Positions 13,301 through 26,500 of a stretch of 64,000 nt of DNA are shown in pieces (within the stretch, counting starts at the first letter, position 1; every line of letters begins with the position of its first letter). Source of the DNA: Prosopocoilus inquinatus (taxonomy: Eukaryota; Arthropoda; Insecta; Coleoptera; Lucanidae); NCBI GenBank assembly GCA_036172665.1, contig JAYKNF010000014.1, positions 124,001-188,000 on the forward strand. Direction: 5' to 3'. The notes beneath the pieces are model-generated. The model did no database searches. It was not told where the DNA came from and saw nothing but the letters and a program-made list of their open reading frames with translations. Made by a program: the position numbers and the translations under genes.

Positions 13301-14368
13301 CTGCGTCTGAAAATTTCGTATCTCACATTAGAGTTACTGGAGTCCATCGAAACGTCAAATAACATAGTAGCGAAGTAAGGATCGATTAGATACATCACAG
13401 GAACAACGCTAATACGTGTTGTTTCGTTCAAAACTATTTCCAGCTTCTGCTGCGTCCAAAAACTTTGTATCTCACATCAGAGTTACTGGGGTCCATCCAA
13501 ACGTCAAATAACATGATAGATGAGTAACTATCGATTAGATACATCACAGGAACAACGCTAATACGTGTTGTTTCGTTTAAAACTATTTCCAGCCTCTGCT
13601 GCGTCCGAGAACTTCGTATCTCACGTCAGGGTTACTGGAGTCCATCCAAACGTCAAATAACATGATAGATAAGTAAGGATCGATTAGATACATCACAGGA
13701 ACAACGCTAATGCGTATTGTTTCGTTTAAAACTATTTCTAGCTTCAGCTGCGTCCGAGAACTTCGTATCTCTCATCAGAGTTACTGGAGTCCGTCCAAAC
13801 GTCAAATAACATGATAGATGAGTAAGGATCGATTAGATACATCACAGGAACAACGCTAATATGTGTTGTTTCGTTTCAAACTATTTCCAGCTGCTGCTGC
13901 GTCTGAAAATTTCGTATCTCACATTAGAGTTACTGGAGTCCAACGAAACGTCAAATAACATAGTAGCTAAGTAAGGATCGATTAGATACATCACAGGAAC
14001 AACGCTAATACGTGTTGTTTCGTTCAAAACTATTTCCAGCTTCTGCTGCGTCCAAAAACTTTGTATCTCACATCAGAGTTACTGGAGTCCATCCAAACGT
14101 CAAATAACATGATAGATGAGTAAGGATCGATTAGATACATCACAGGAACAACGCTAATATGTGTTGTTTCGTTTCAAACTATTTCCAGCTGCTGCTGCGT
14201 CTGAAAATTTCGTATCTCACATTAGAGTTACTGGAGTCCATCGAAACGTCAAATAACATAGTAGCTAAGTAAGGATCGATTAGATACATCACAGGAACAA
14301 CGCTAATACGTGTTGTTTCGTTCAAAACTATTTCCAGCTTCTGCTGCGTCCGAAATCTTTGTATCTCA
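7302..14368 (+). repeat. Higher-order repeat 1, copy b (about 48 monomers, 3' truncated)
   Basis: Matches copy a at offset 7301 up to about 8945 and at offset 7152 (48 x 149) after 9095, reflecting one monomer fewer. I noticed only about ten substitutions, for example CATACATAC near 7815 against CAGACTTAC near 515, TTTTCAGC near 8222 against TTTCCAGC, GCGTGTTG near 12224 against GCCTGTTG near 5070, and GCTAA near 13398 against ACTAA near 6256. Identity is therefore above about 99.5%. The copy stops abruptly inside a monomer at 14368. Confidence 0.92.
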
Positions 14369-14397
14369 TAGATACATCACAGGAACAACGCTAATGC
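14310..14397 (+). repeat. Truncated 88 bp monomer at HOR domain boundary
   Basis: Landmarks at 14310 and 14398 are only 88 bp apart. The unit runs normally to GTATCTCA (ending 14368) and then jumps to TAGATACATCAC, losing 61 bp relative to the matching unit at 7158. The break coincides with the end of the 7.3 kb repeat family and the start of the next domain, so it marks the join between two array domains. The join retains only a short shared TA/CA context, which suggests non-homologous or microhomology joining. That mechanism is inference. Confidence 0.93.
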
Positions 14398-17300
14398 GTG
14401 TTGTTTCGTTTAAAACTATTTCCAGCTCCTGCTGCGTCCCAAAACTTTGTATTTCACATCAGACTCACTGGAGTCCACCCAAACGTCAAATAACATGATA
14501 GATGAGTAAGGATCGATTAGATACATCACAGGAACAACGCTAATACGTGTTGCTTCGTTTAAAACTATTTCCAGCTTCTGCTGCGTCCGAAAACGTCGTA
14601 TCTCACATCAGAGTTACTGGAGTCCATCCAAACGTCAAATAACATGATAGATAAGTAAGGATCGATTAGATACAGCACAGGAACAACGCTAATACGTGTT
14701 GTTTCGTTTAAAACTATTTCCAGCTCCTGCTGCGTCCAAAAACTTTGTATCTCACATCAGAGTTACTGGAGTCCATCCAAACGTCAAATAACATGATAGA
14801 TGAGTAAGGATCGATTAGATACATCACCGGAACAACGCTAATACGTGTTGTTTCGTTTAAAACTATTTCCAGCTTCTGCTGCGTCCGAAAACTTCGTATC
14901 TCACATCAGAGTTACTGGAGTCCATCGAAACGTCAAATAACATGATAGATAAGTAAGTATCGATTAGATACAGCACAGGAACAACGCTAATACGTGTTGT
15001 TTCGTTTAAAACTATTTCCAGCTCCTGCTGCGTCCAAAAACTTTGTATCTCACATCAGACTTACTGGAGTGTATCCAAACGTTAAATAACATGTTAGATA
15101 AGTAAGGATCGTTTAGATACATCACAGGAACAACGCTAATAGGTGTTGTTTCGCTCAAAACTATTTCCAGCTTCTGCTGCGTCCGAAATCTTTGTATCTC
15201 ATCCTAGTTACTGGAGTCCATCCAAACGTCAAATAACATGATAGATGAGTAAGGATCGATTAGATACATCACAGGAACAACGCTAATACGTGTTGTTTCG
15301 TTTAATACTATTTCCAGCTTCTGCTGCGTCCGGAAACGTCGTATCTCACATCAGAGTTACTGGAGTCCATCGAAACGTCAAATAACATGATAGATGAGTA
15401 AGGATCGATTAGATACATCACAGGAACAACGCTAATGCCTGTTGCTTCGTTTAAAACTATTTCCAGCTTCTGCTGCGTCCGAGAACTTCGTATCTCACGT
15501 CAGGGTTACTGGAGTCCATCCAAACGTCAAATAACATGATAGATAAGTAAGGATCGATTAGATACAGCACAGGAACAACGCTAATACGTGTTGTTTCTTT
15601 TAAAACTATTTCCAGCTCCTGCTGCGTCCCAAAACTTTGTATCTCACATCAGACACACTGGAGTCCATCCAAACGTCAAATAACATGTTAGATAAGTAAG
15701 GATCGTTTAGATACATCACAGGAACAACGCTAATAGGTGGTGTATCGTTCAAAAGTATTTCCAGCTTCTGCTGCTTCCGAAATCTTTGTATCTCTCATCA
15801 GAGTTACTGGAGTCCACACAAACGTCAAATAACATGATAGATGAGTAAGGATCGATTAGATACAGCACAGGAACAACGCTAATACGTGTTGTTTCGTTTA
15901 AAACTATTTCCAGCTCCTGCTGCGTCCAAAAAATTTGTATCTCACATCAGAGTTACTGGAGTCCATCCAAACGTCAAATAACATGATAGATGAGTAAGGA
16001 TCGATTAGATACATCACAGGAACAACGCTAATACGTGTTGTTTCGTTTAAAACTATTTCCAGCTTCTGCTACGTCCGAAAACTTCGTATCTCACATCAGA
16101 GTTACTGGAGTCCATCGAAACGTCAAATAACATGATAGATAAGTAAGTATCGATTAGATACAGCACAGGAACAACGCTAATACGTGTTGTTTCGTTTAAC
16201 ACTATTTCCAGCTCCTGCTGCGTCCAAAAACTTTGTATCTCACATCAGACTTACTGGAGTCCATCCAAACGTCAAATAACATGTTAGATAAGTAAGGATC
16301 GTTTAGATACATCACAGGAACAACGCTAATACGTGTTGTTTCGTTCAAAACTATTTCCAGCTTCTGCTGCGTCCGATAACTTTGTATCTCACATCAGAGT
16401 TACTGGAGTCTGTCCAAACGTCAAATAACATGATAGATGAGTAAGGATCGATTAGATACATTACAGGAACAACGCTAATATGTGTTGTTTCGTTTAAAAC
16501 TATTTCCAGCTCCTGCTGCGTCCCAAAACTTTGTATCTCACATCAGACACACTGGAGTCCATCCAAACGTCAAATAACATGTTAGATAAGTAAGGATCGT
16601 TTAGATACATCACAGGAACAACGCTAATACGTGTTGTTTCGTTTAAAACTATTTCCAGCTCCTGCTGCGTCCAAAAACTTTGTATCTCACATCAGACTTA
16701 CTGGAGTGTATCCAAACGTTAAATAACATGATAGATAAGTAAGGATCGATTATATACAGCACAGGAACAACGCTAATACGTGGTGTTTCGTTTAAAACTA
16801 TTTCCAGCTCCTGCTGCGTCCAAAAACTTTGTATCTCACATCAGACTTACTGGAGTCCATCCAAACGTCAGATAACATGTTAGATAAGTAAGGATCGTTT
16901 AGATACATCACAGGAACAACGCTAATAGGTGGTGTTTCGTTCAAAATTACTTCCAGCTTCTGCTGCTTCCGAAATCTTTGTATTTCTCATCAGAGTTACT
17001 GGAGTCCATCCAAACGTCAAATAACATGATAGATTAGTAAGGATCGATTATATACATCACAGGAACAACGCTAATACGTGTTGTTTCGTTTAAAACTATT
17101 TCCAGCTTCTGCTGCGTCCGAAAACGTCGTATCTCACATTAGAGTTACTTGAGTCCATCGAAACGTCAAATAACATAGTAGCTAAGTAAGGATCGATTAG
17201 ATACATCACAGGAACAACGCTAATGCGTGTTGTTTCGTTTAAAACTATTTCCAGCTTCTGCTGCGTCCGAAAACGTCGTATCTCACATCAGAGCTACTGG

Positions 17301-20300
17301 AGTCCATCGAAACGCCAAATAACATGATAGATAAGTAAGGATCGATTAGATACAGCACAGGAACAACGCTAATACGTGTTGTTTCGTTTAAAACTATTTC
17401 CAGCTTCGGCTGCGTCCGAGAACTTCGTATCTCAAGTCAGGGTTACTGGAGTCCATCCAAACGTCAAATAACATGATAGATAAGTAAGGATCGATTAGAT
17501 ACATCACAGGAACAACGCTAATGCATGTTGTTTCGTTTAAAACTATTTCTAGCTTCAGCTGCGTCCGAGAACTTCGTATCTCACATCTAAGTTACTGGAG
17601 TCCATCGTAACGCCAAATAACATGATAGATGAGTAAGGATCGATTAGATACATCACAGGAACAACGCTAATGCATGTTGTTTCGTTTAAAACTATTTCTA
17701 GCTTCAGCTGCGTCCGAGAACTTCGTATCTCACATCTAAGTTACTGGAGTCCATCGTAACGCCAAATAACATGATAGATGAGTAAGGATCGATTAGATAC
17801 ATCACAGGAACAACGCTAATGCGTGTTGTTTCGTTTAAAACTATTTCCAGCTTCTGCTGCGTCCGAAAACTTCGTATCTCACATCAGAGTTACTGGAGTC
17901 CATCGAAACGTCAAATAACATGATAGATAAGTAAGTATCGATTAGATACAGCACAGGAACAACGCTAATACGTGTTGTTTCGTTTAAAACTATTTCCAGC
18001 TCCTGCTGCGTCCAAAAACTTTGTATCTCACATCAGACTTACTGGAGTGTATCCAAACGTTAAATAACATGTTAGATAAGTAAGGATCGTTTAGATACAT
18101 CACAGGAACAACGCTAATAGGTGTTGTTTCGTTCAAAACTATTTCCAGCTTCTGCTGCGTCCGAAATCTTTGTATCTCTCATCCTAGTTACTGGAGTCCA
18201 TCCAAACGTCAAATAACATGATAGATGAGTAAGGATCGATTAGATACATCACAGGAACAACGCTAATACGTGTTGTTTCGTTTAATACTATTTCCAGCTT
18301 CTGCTGCGTCCGGAAACGTCGTATCTCACATCAGAGTTACTGGAGTCCATCGAAACGTCAAATAACATGATAGATGAGTAAGGATCGATTAGATACATCA
18401 CAGGAACAACGCTAATGCCTGTTGCTTCGTTTAAAACTATTTCCAGCTTCTGCTGCGTCCGAGAACTTCGTATCTCACGTCAGGGTTACTGGAGTCCATC
18501 CAAACGTCAAATAACATGATAGATAAGTAAGGATCGATTAGATACAGCACAGGAACAACGCTAATACGTGTTGTTTCGTTTAAAACTATTTCCAGCTCCT
18601 GCTGCGTCCCAAAACATTGTACCTCACATCAGACTTACTGGAGTCCATCCAAACGTCAAATAACATGATAGATAAGTAAGGATCGATTAGATACATCACA
18701 GGAACAACGCTAATGCGTGTTGTTTCGTTTAAAACTATTTCTAGCTTCAGCTGCGTCCGAGAACTTCGTATCTCACATCTAAGTTACTGGAGTCCATCGA
18801 AACGTCAAATAACATGATAGATAAGTAAGGATCGATTAGATACAGCACAGGAACAACGCTAATACGTGTTGTTTCGTTTAAAACTATTTCCAGCTCCTGC
18901 TGCGTCCCAAAACATTGTACCTCACATCAGACTTACTGGAGTGTATCCAAACGTTAAATAACATGTTAGATAAGTAAGGATCGTTTAGATACATCACAGG
19001 AACAACGGTAATAGGTGTTGTTTCGTTCAAAACTATTTCCAGCTTCTGCTGCTTCCGAAATCTTTGTATTTCTCATCAGAGTTACTGGAGTCCATCCAAA
19101 CGTCAAATAACATGATAGATGAGTAAGGATCGATTATATACATCACAGGAACAACGCTAATACGTGTTGTTTCGTTTAAAACTATTTCCAGCTTCTGCTG
19201 CGTCCGAAAACGTCGTATCTCACATTAGAGTTACTTGAGTCCATCGAAACGTCAAATAACATAGTAGCTAAGTAAGGATCGATTAGATACATCACAGGAA
19301 CAACGCTAATGCGTGTTGTTTCGTTTAAAACTATTTCCAGCTTCTGCTGCGTCCGAAAACGTCGTATCTCACATCAGAGCTACTGGAGTCCATCGAAACG
19401 CCAAATAACATGATAGATAAGTAAGGATCGATTAGATACAGCACAGGAACAACGCTAATACGTGTTGTTTCGTTTAAAACTATTTCCAGCTTCGGCTGCG
19501 TCCGAGAACTTCGTATCTCAAGTCAGGGTTACTGGAGTCCATCCAAACGTCAAATAACATGATAGATAAGTAAGGATCGATTAGATACATCACAGGAACA
19601 ACGCTAATGCATGTTGTTTCGTTTAAAACTATTTCTAGCTTCAGCTGCGTCCGAGAACTTCGTATCTCACATCTAAGTTACTGGAGTCCATCGTAACGCC
19701 AAATAACATGATAGATGAGTAAGGATCGATTAGATACATCACAGGAACAACGCTAATGCATGTTGTTTCGTTTAAAACTATTTCTAGCTTCAGCTGCGTC
19801 CGAGAACTTCGTATCTCACATCTAAGTTACTGGAGTCCATCGTAACGCCAAATAACATGATAGATGAGTAAGGATCGATTAGATACATCACAGGAACAAC
19901 GCTAATGCGTGTTGTTTCGTTTAAAACTATTTCCAGCTTCTGCTGCGTCCGAGAACTTCGTATCTCACGTCAGGGTTACTGGAGTCCATCCAAACGTCAA
20001 ATAACATGATAGATAAGTAAGGATCGATTAGATACAGCACAGGAACAACGCTAATACGTGTTGTTTCGTTTAAAACTATTTCCAGCTCTTGCTGCGTCCA
20101 AAAACTTTGTATCTCACATCAGACTTACTGGAGTGTATCCAAACGTTAAATAACATGTTAGATAAGTAAGGATCGTTTAGATACATCACAGGAACAACGC
20201 TAATAGGTGTTGTTTCGTTCAAAACTATTTCCAGCTTCTGCTGCGTCCGAAATCTTTGTATCTCTCATCCTAGTTACTGGAGTCCATCCAAACGTCAAAT

Positions 20301-20504
20301 AACATGATAGATGAGTAAGGATCGATTAGATACATCACAGGAACAACGCTAATACGTGTTGTTTCGTTTAATACTATTTCCAGCTTCTGCTGCGTCCGGA
20401 AACGTCGTATCTCACATCAGAGTTACTGGAGTCCATCGAAACGTCAAAAAACATGATAGATGAGTAAGGATCGATTAGATACATCACAGGAACAACGCTA
20501 ATGC
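14398..20504 (+). repeat. Mosaic HOR zone with 14- and 20-monomer duplications
   Basis: This zone carries the monomer types of the 8344 bp domain to its right, but in rearranged runs. A GCCTGTTGCTTCG unit at 15431 recurs at 18411 (2980 bp = 20 units). A unit with TTACTTGAGTCC at 17145 recurs at 19231 (2086 bp = 14 units). Matches to the next domain fall at 10430 bp (15588 and 26018, 70 units), 10579 bp (16922 and 27501, 71 units) and 10281 bp (18411 and 28692, 69 units). The offset changes by whole units, showing gain or loss of complete monomers. A 298 bp dimer (AAAACATTGTACC at 18611 and 18909) recurs near 39.5 kb. Confidence 0.88.
15143..15289 (+). repeat. 147 bp monomer (2 bp deletion)
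   Basis: Landmarks 15143 and 15290 are 147 bp apart. The unit reads GTATCTCATCCTAG where its counterparts at 18.17 kb and 28.45 kb read GTATCTCTCATCCTAG, so two bases (TC or CT of a short repeat) are missing, consistent with slippage. It is one of very few register breaks found. Confidence 0.9.
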
Positions 20505-23500
20505 GTGTTGTTTCGTTTAAAACTATTTCCAGCTCCTGCTGCGTCCCAAAACTTTGTATCTCACATCAGACTCACTGGAGTCCACCCAAACGTCAAATAA
20601 CATGTTAGATAAGTAAGGATCGTTTAGATACATCACAGGAACAACGCTAATAGGTGGTGTATCGTTCAAAAGTATTTCCAGCTTCTGCTGCGTCCGAAAT
20701 CTTTGTATCTCTCATCAGAGTTACTGGAGTCCACTCAAACGTCAAATAACATGATAGATGAGTAAGGATCGATTAGATACATCACAGGAACAACGCTAAT
20801 ACGTGTTGTTTCGTTTAAAACTATTTCCAGCTTCTGCTGCGTCCGAAAACGTCGTATCTCACATCAGAGTTACTGGAGTTAATCCAAACGTCAAATAACA
20901 TGATAGATAAGTAAGGATCGATTAGATACAGCACAGGAACAACGCTAATACGTGTTGTTTCGTTTAAAACTATTTCCAGCTCCTGCTGCGTCCAAAAACT
21001 TTGTATCTCACATCAGAGTTACTGGAGTCCATCGAAACGTCAAATAACATGATAGATAAGTAAGTATCGATTAGATACAGCACAGGAACAACGCTAATAC
21101 GTGTTGTTTCGTTTAACACTATTTCCAGCTCCTGCTGCGTCCAAAAACTTTGTATCTCACATCAGACTTACTGGAGTCCATCCAAACGTCAAATAACATG
21201 TTAGATAAGTAAGGATCGTTTAGATACATCACAGGAACAACGCTAATACGTGTTGTTTCGTTCAAAACTATTTCCAGCTTCTGCTGCGTCCGATAACTTT
21301 GTATCTCACATCAGAGTTACTGGAGTCTGTCCAAACGTCAAATAACATGATAGATGAGTAAGGATCGATTAGATACATTACAGGAACAACGCTAATATGT
21401 GTTGTTTCGTTTAAAACTATTTCCAGATCCTGCTGCGTCCCAAAACTTTGTATCTCACATCAGACACACTGGAGTCCATCCAAACGTCAAATAACATGTT
21501 AGATAAGTAAGGATCGTTTAGATACATCACAGGAACAACGCTAATACGTGTTGTTTCGTTTAAAACTATTTCCAGCTCCTGCTGCGTCCAAAAACTTTGT
21601 ATCTCACATCAGACTTACTGGAGTGTATCCAAACGTTAAATAACATGATAGATAAGTAAGGATCGATTAGATACAGCACAGGAACAACGCTAATACGTGG
21701 TGTTTCGTTTAAAACTATTTCCAGCTCCTGCTGCGTCCAAAAACTTTGTATCTCACATCAGACTTACTGGAGTCCATCCAAACGTCAAATAACATGTTAG
21801 ATAAGTAAGGATCGTTTAGATACATCACAGGAACAACGCTAATAGGTGGTGTTTCGTTCAAAACTATTTCCAGCTTCTGCTGCTTCCGAAATCTTTGTAT
21901 TTCTCATCAGAGTTACTGGAGTCCATCCAAACGTCAAATAACATGATAGATGAGTAAGGATCGATTATATACATCACAGGAACAACGCTAATACGTGTTG
22001 TTTCGTTTAAAACTATTTCCAGCTTCTGCTGCGTCCGAAAACGTCGTATCTCACATTAGAGTTACTGGAGTCCATCGAAACGTCAAATAACATAGTAGCT
22101 AAGTAAGGATCGATTAGATACATCACAGGAACAACGCTAATGCGTGTTGTTTCGTTTAAAACTATTTCCAGCTTCTGCTGCGTCCGAAAACGTCGTATCT
22201 CACATCAGAGCTACTGGAGTCCATCGAAACGCCAAATAACATGATAGATAAGTAAGGATCGATTAGATACAGCACAGGAACAACGCTAATACGTGTTGTT
22301 TCGTTTAAAACTATTTCCAGCTTCGGCTGCGTCCGAGAACTTCGTATCTCAAGTCAGGGTTACTGGGGTCCATCCAAACGTCATATAACATGATAGATAA
22401 GTAAGGATCGATTAGATACATCACAGGAACAACGCTAATGCATGTTGTTTCGTTTAAAACTATTTCTAGCTTCAGCTGCGTCCGAGAACTTCGTATCTCA
22501 CATCTAAGTTACTGGAGTCCATCGTAACGCCAAATAACATGATAGATGAGTAAGGATCCATTAGATACATCACAGGAACAACGCTAATGCGTGTTGTTTC
22601 GTTTAAAACTATTTCCAGCTTCTGCTGCGTCCGAGAACTTCGTATCTCACGTCAGGGTTACTGGAGTCCATCCAAACGTCAAATAACATGATAGATAAGT
22701 AAGGATCGATTAGATACAGCACAGGAACAACGCTAATACGTGTTGTTTCGTTTCAAACTATTTCCAGCTCCTGCTGCGTCCAAAAACTTTGTATCTCACA
22801 TCAGACTTACTGGAGTGTATCCAAACGTTAAATAACATGTTAGATAAGTAAGGATCGTTTAGATACATCACAGGAACAACGCTAATAGGTGTTGTTTCGT
22901 TCAAAACTATTTCCAGCTTCTGCTGCGTCCGAAATCTTTGTATCTCTCATCCTAGTTACTGGAGTCCATCCAAACGTCAAATAACATGATAGATGAGTAA
23001 GGATCGATTAGATACATCACAGGAACAACGCTAATACGTGTTGTTTCGATTAATACTATTTCCAGCTTCTGCTGCGTCCGGAAACGTCGTATCTCACATC
23101 AGAGTTACTGGAGTCCATCGAAACGTCAAATAACATGATAGATGAGTAAGGATCGATTAGATACATCACAGGAACAACGCTAATGCGTGTTGTTTCGTTT
23201 AAAACTATTTCCAGCTCCTGCTGCGTCCCAAAACTTTGTATTTCACATCAGACTCACTGGAGTCCACCCGAACGTCAAATAACATGATAGATGAGTAAGG
23301 ATCGATTAGATACATCACAGGAACAACGCTAATACGTGTTGTTTCGTTTAAAACTATTTCCAGCTTCTGCTGCGTCCGAAAACTTCGTATCTCACATCAG
23401 AGTTACTGGAGTCCATCGAAACGTCAAATAACATGATAGATAAGTAAGTATCGATTAGATACAGCACAGGAAAAACGCTAATACGTGTTGTTTCGTTTAA

Positions 23501-26500
23501 AACTATTTCCAGCTCCTGCTGCGTCCAAAAACTTTGTATCTCACATCAGACTTACTGGAGTATATCCAAACGTTAAATAACATGTTAGATAAGTAAGGAT
23601 CGTTTAGATACATCACAGGAACAACGCTAATAGGTGTTGTTTCGTTCAAAAGTATTTCCAGCTTCTGCTGCGTCCGAAATCTTTGTATCTCTCATCCTAG
23701 TTACTGGAGTCCATCCAAACGTCAAGTAACATGATAGATGAGTAAGGATCGATTAGATACATCACAGGAACAACGCTAATACGTGTTGTTTCGTTTAATA
23801 CTATTTCCAGCTTCTGCTGCGTCCGGAAACGTCGTATCTCACATCAGAGTTACTGGAGTCCATCGAAACGTCAAATAACATGATAGATAAGTAAGTATCG
23901 ATTAGATACAGCACAGGAACAACGCTAATACGTGTTGTTTCGTTTAAAACTATTTCCAGCTCCTGCTGCGTCCAAAAACTTTGTATCTCACATCAGAGTT
24001 ACTGGAGTCCATCCAAACGTCAAATAACATGATAGATAAGTAAGGATCGATTAGATACAGCACAGGAACAACGCTAATACGTGTTGTTTCGTTTCAAACT
24101 ATTTCCAGCTCCTGCTGCGTCCAAAAACTTTGTATCTCACATCAGACTTACTGGAGTGTATCCAAACGTTAAATAACATGTTAGATAAGTAAGGATCGTT
24201 TAGATACATCACAGGAACAACGCTAATAGGTGTTGTTTCGTTCAAAACTATTTCCAGCTTCTGCTGCGTCCGAAATCTTTGTATCTCTCATCCTAGTTAC
24301 TGGAGTCCATCCAAACGTCAAATAACATGATAGATGAGTAAGGATCGATTAGATACATCACAGGAACAACGCTAATACGTGTTGTTTCGTTTAATACTAT
24401 TTCCAGCTTCTGCTGCGTCCGGAAACGTCGTATCTCACATCAGAGTTACTGGAGTCCATCGAAACGTCAAATAACATGATAGATGAGTAAGGATCGATTA
24501 GATACATCACAGGAACAACGCTAATGCGTGTTGTTTCGTTTAAAACTATTTCCAGCTCCTGCTGCGTCCCAAAACTTTGTATTTCACATCAGACTCACTG
24601 GAGTCCACCCGAACGTCAAATAACATGATAGATGAGTAAGGATCGATTAGATACATCACAGGAACAACGCTAATACGTGTTGTTTCGTTTAAAACTATTT
24701 CCAGCTTCTGCTGCGTCCGAAAACTTCGTATCTCACATCAGAGTTACTGGAGTCCATCGAAACGTCAAATAACATGATAGATAAGTAAGTATCGATTAGA
24801 TACAGCACAGGAAAAACGCTAATACGTGTTGTTTCGTTTAAAACTATTTCCAGCTCCTGCTGCGTCCAAAAACTTTGTATCTCACATCAGAATTACTGGA
24901 GTATATCCAAACGTTAAATAACATGTTAGATAAGTAAGGATCGTTTAGATACATCACAGGAACAACGCTAATAGGTGTTGTTTCGTTCAAAAGTATTTCC
25001 AGCTTCTGCTGCGTCCGAAATCTTTGTATCTCTCATCCTAGTTACTGGAGTCCATCCAAACGTCAAGTAACATGATAGATGAGTAAGGATCGATTAGATA
25101 CATCACAGGAACAACGCTAATACGTGTTGTTTCGTTTAATACTATTTCCAGCTTCTGCTGCGTCCGGAAACGTCGTATCTCACATCAGAGTTACTGGAGT
25201 CCATCGAAACGTCAAATAACATGATAGATAAGTAAGTATCGATTAGATACAGCACAGGAACAACGCTAATACGTGTTGTTTCGTTTAAAACTATTTCCAG
25301 CTCCTGCTGCGTCCAAAAACTTTGTATCTCACATCAGAGTTACTGGAGTCCATCCAAACGTCAAATAACATGATAGATGAGTAAGGATCGATTAGATACA
25401 TCACAGGAACAACGCTAATACGTGTTGTTTAGTTTAAAACTATTTCCAGCTTCTGCTGCGACCGAAAACGTCGTATCTCACATCAGAGTTACTGGAGTTA
25501 ATCCAAACGTCAAATAACATGATAGATAAGTAAGGATCGATTAGATATAGCACAGGAACAACGCTAATACGTGTTGTTTCGTTTAAAACTATTTCCAGCT
25601 CCTGCTGCGTCCAAAAACTTTGTATCTCACATCAGAGTTACTGGAGTCCATCCAAACGTCAAATAACATGATAGATGAGTAAGGATCGATTAGATACATC
25701 ACAGGAACAACGCTAATACGTGTTGTTTCGTTTAAAACTATTTCCAGCTTCTGCTGCGTCCGAAAACTTCGTATCTCACATCAGAGTTACTGGAGTCCAT
25801 CGAAACGTCAAATAACATGATAGATAAGTAAGTATCGATTAGATACAGCACAGGAACAACGCTAATACGTGTTGTTTCGTTTAAAACTATTTCCAGCTCC
25901 TGCTGCGTCCAAAAACATTGTATCTCACATCAGACTTACTGGAGTCCATCCAAACGTCAAATAACATGATAGATAAGTAAGGATCGATTAGATACAGCAC
26001 AGGAACAACGCTAATACGTGTTGTTTCTTTTAAAACTATTTCCAGCTCCTGCTGCGTCCCAAAACTTTGTATCTCACATCAGACACACTGGAGTCCATCC
26101 AAACGTCAAATAACATGTTAGATAAGTAAGGATCGTTTAGATACATCACAGGAACAACGCTAATAGGTGGTGTATCGTTCAAAAGTATTTCCAGCTTCTG
26201 CTGCTTCCGAAATCTTTGTATCTCTCATCAGAGTTACTGGAGTCCACACAAACGTCAAATAACATGATAGATGAGTAAGGATCGATTAGATACATCACAG
26301 GAACAACGCTAATACGTGTTGTTTCGTTTAAAACTATTTCCAGCTTCTGCTGCGTCCGAAAACGTCGTATCTCACATCAGAGTTACTGGAGTTAATCCAA
26401 ACGTCAAATAACATGATAGATAAGTAAGGATCGATTAGATACAGCACAGGAACAACGCTAATACGTGTTGTTTCGTTTAAAACTATTTCCAGCTCCTGCT

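Noticed and set aside
14310..14498. 62-codon open reading frame on the + strand
   Set aside because: It exists only because the 88 bp truncated monomer shifts the frame. It consists entirely of satellite with no start context or recognisable domain.
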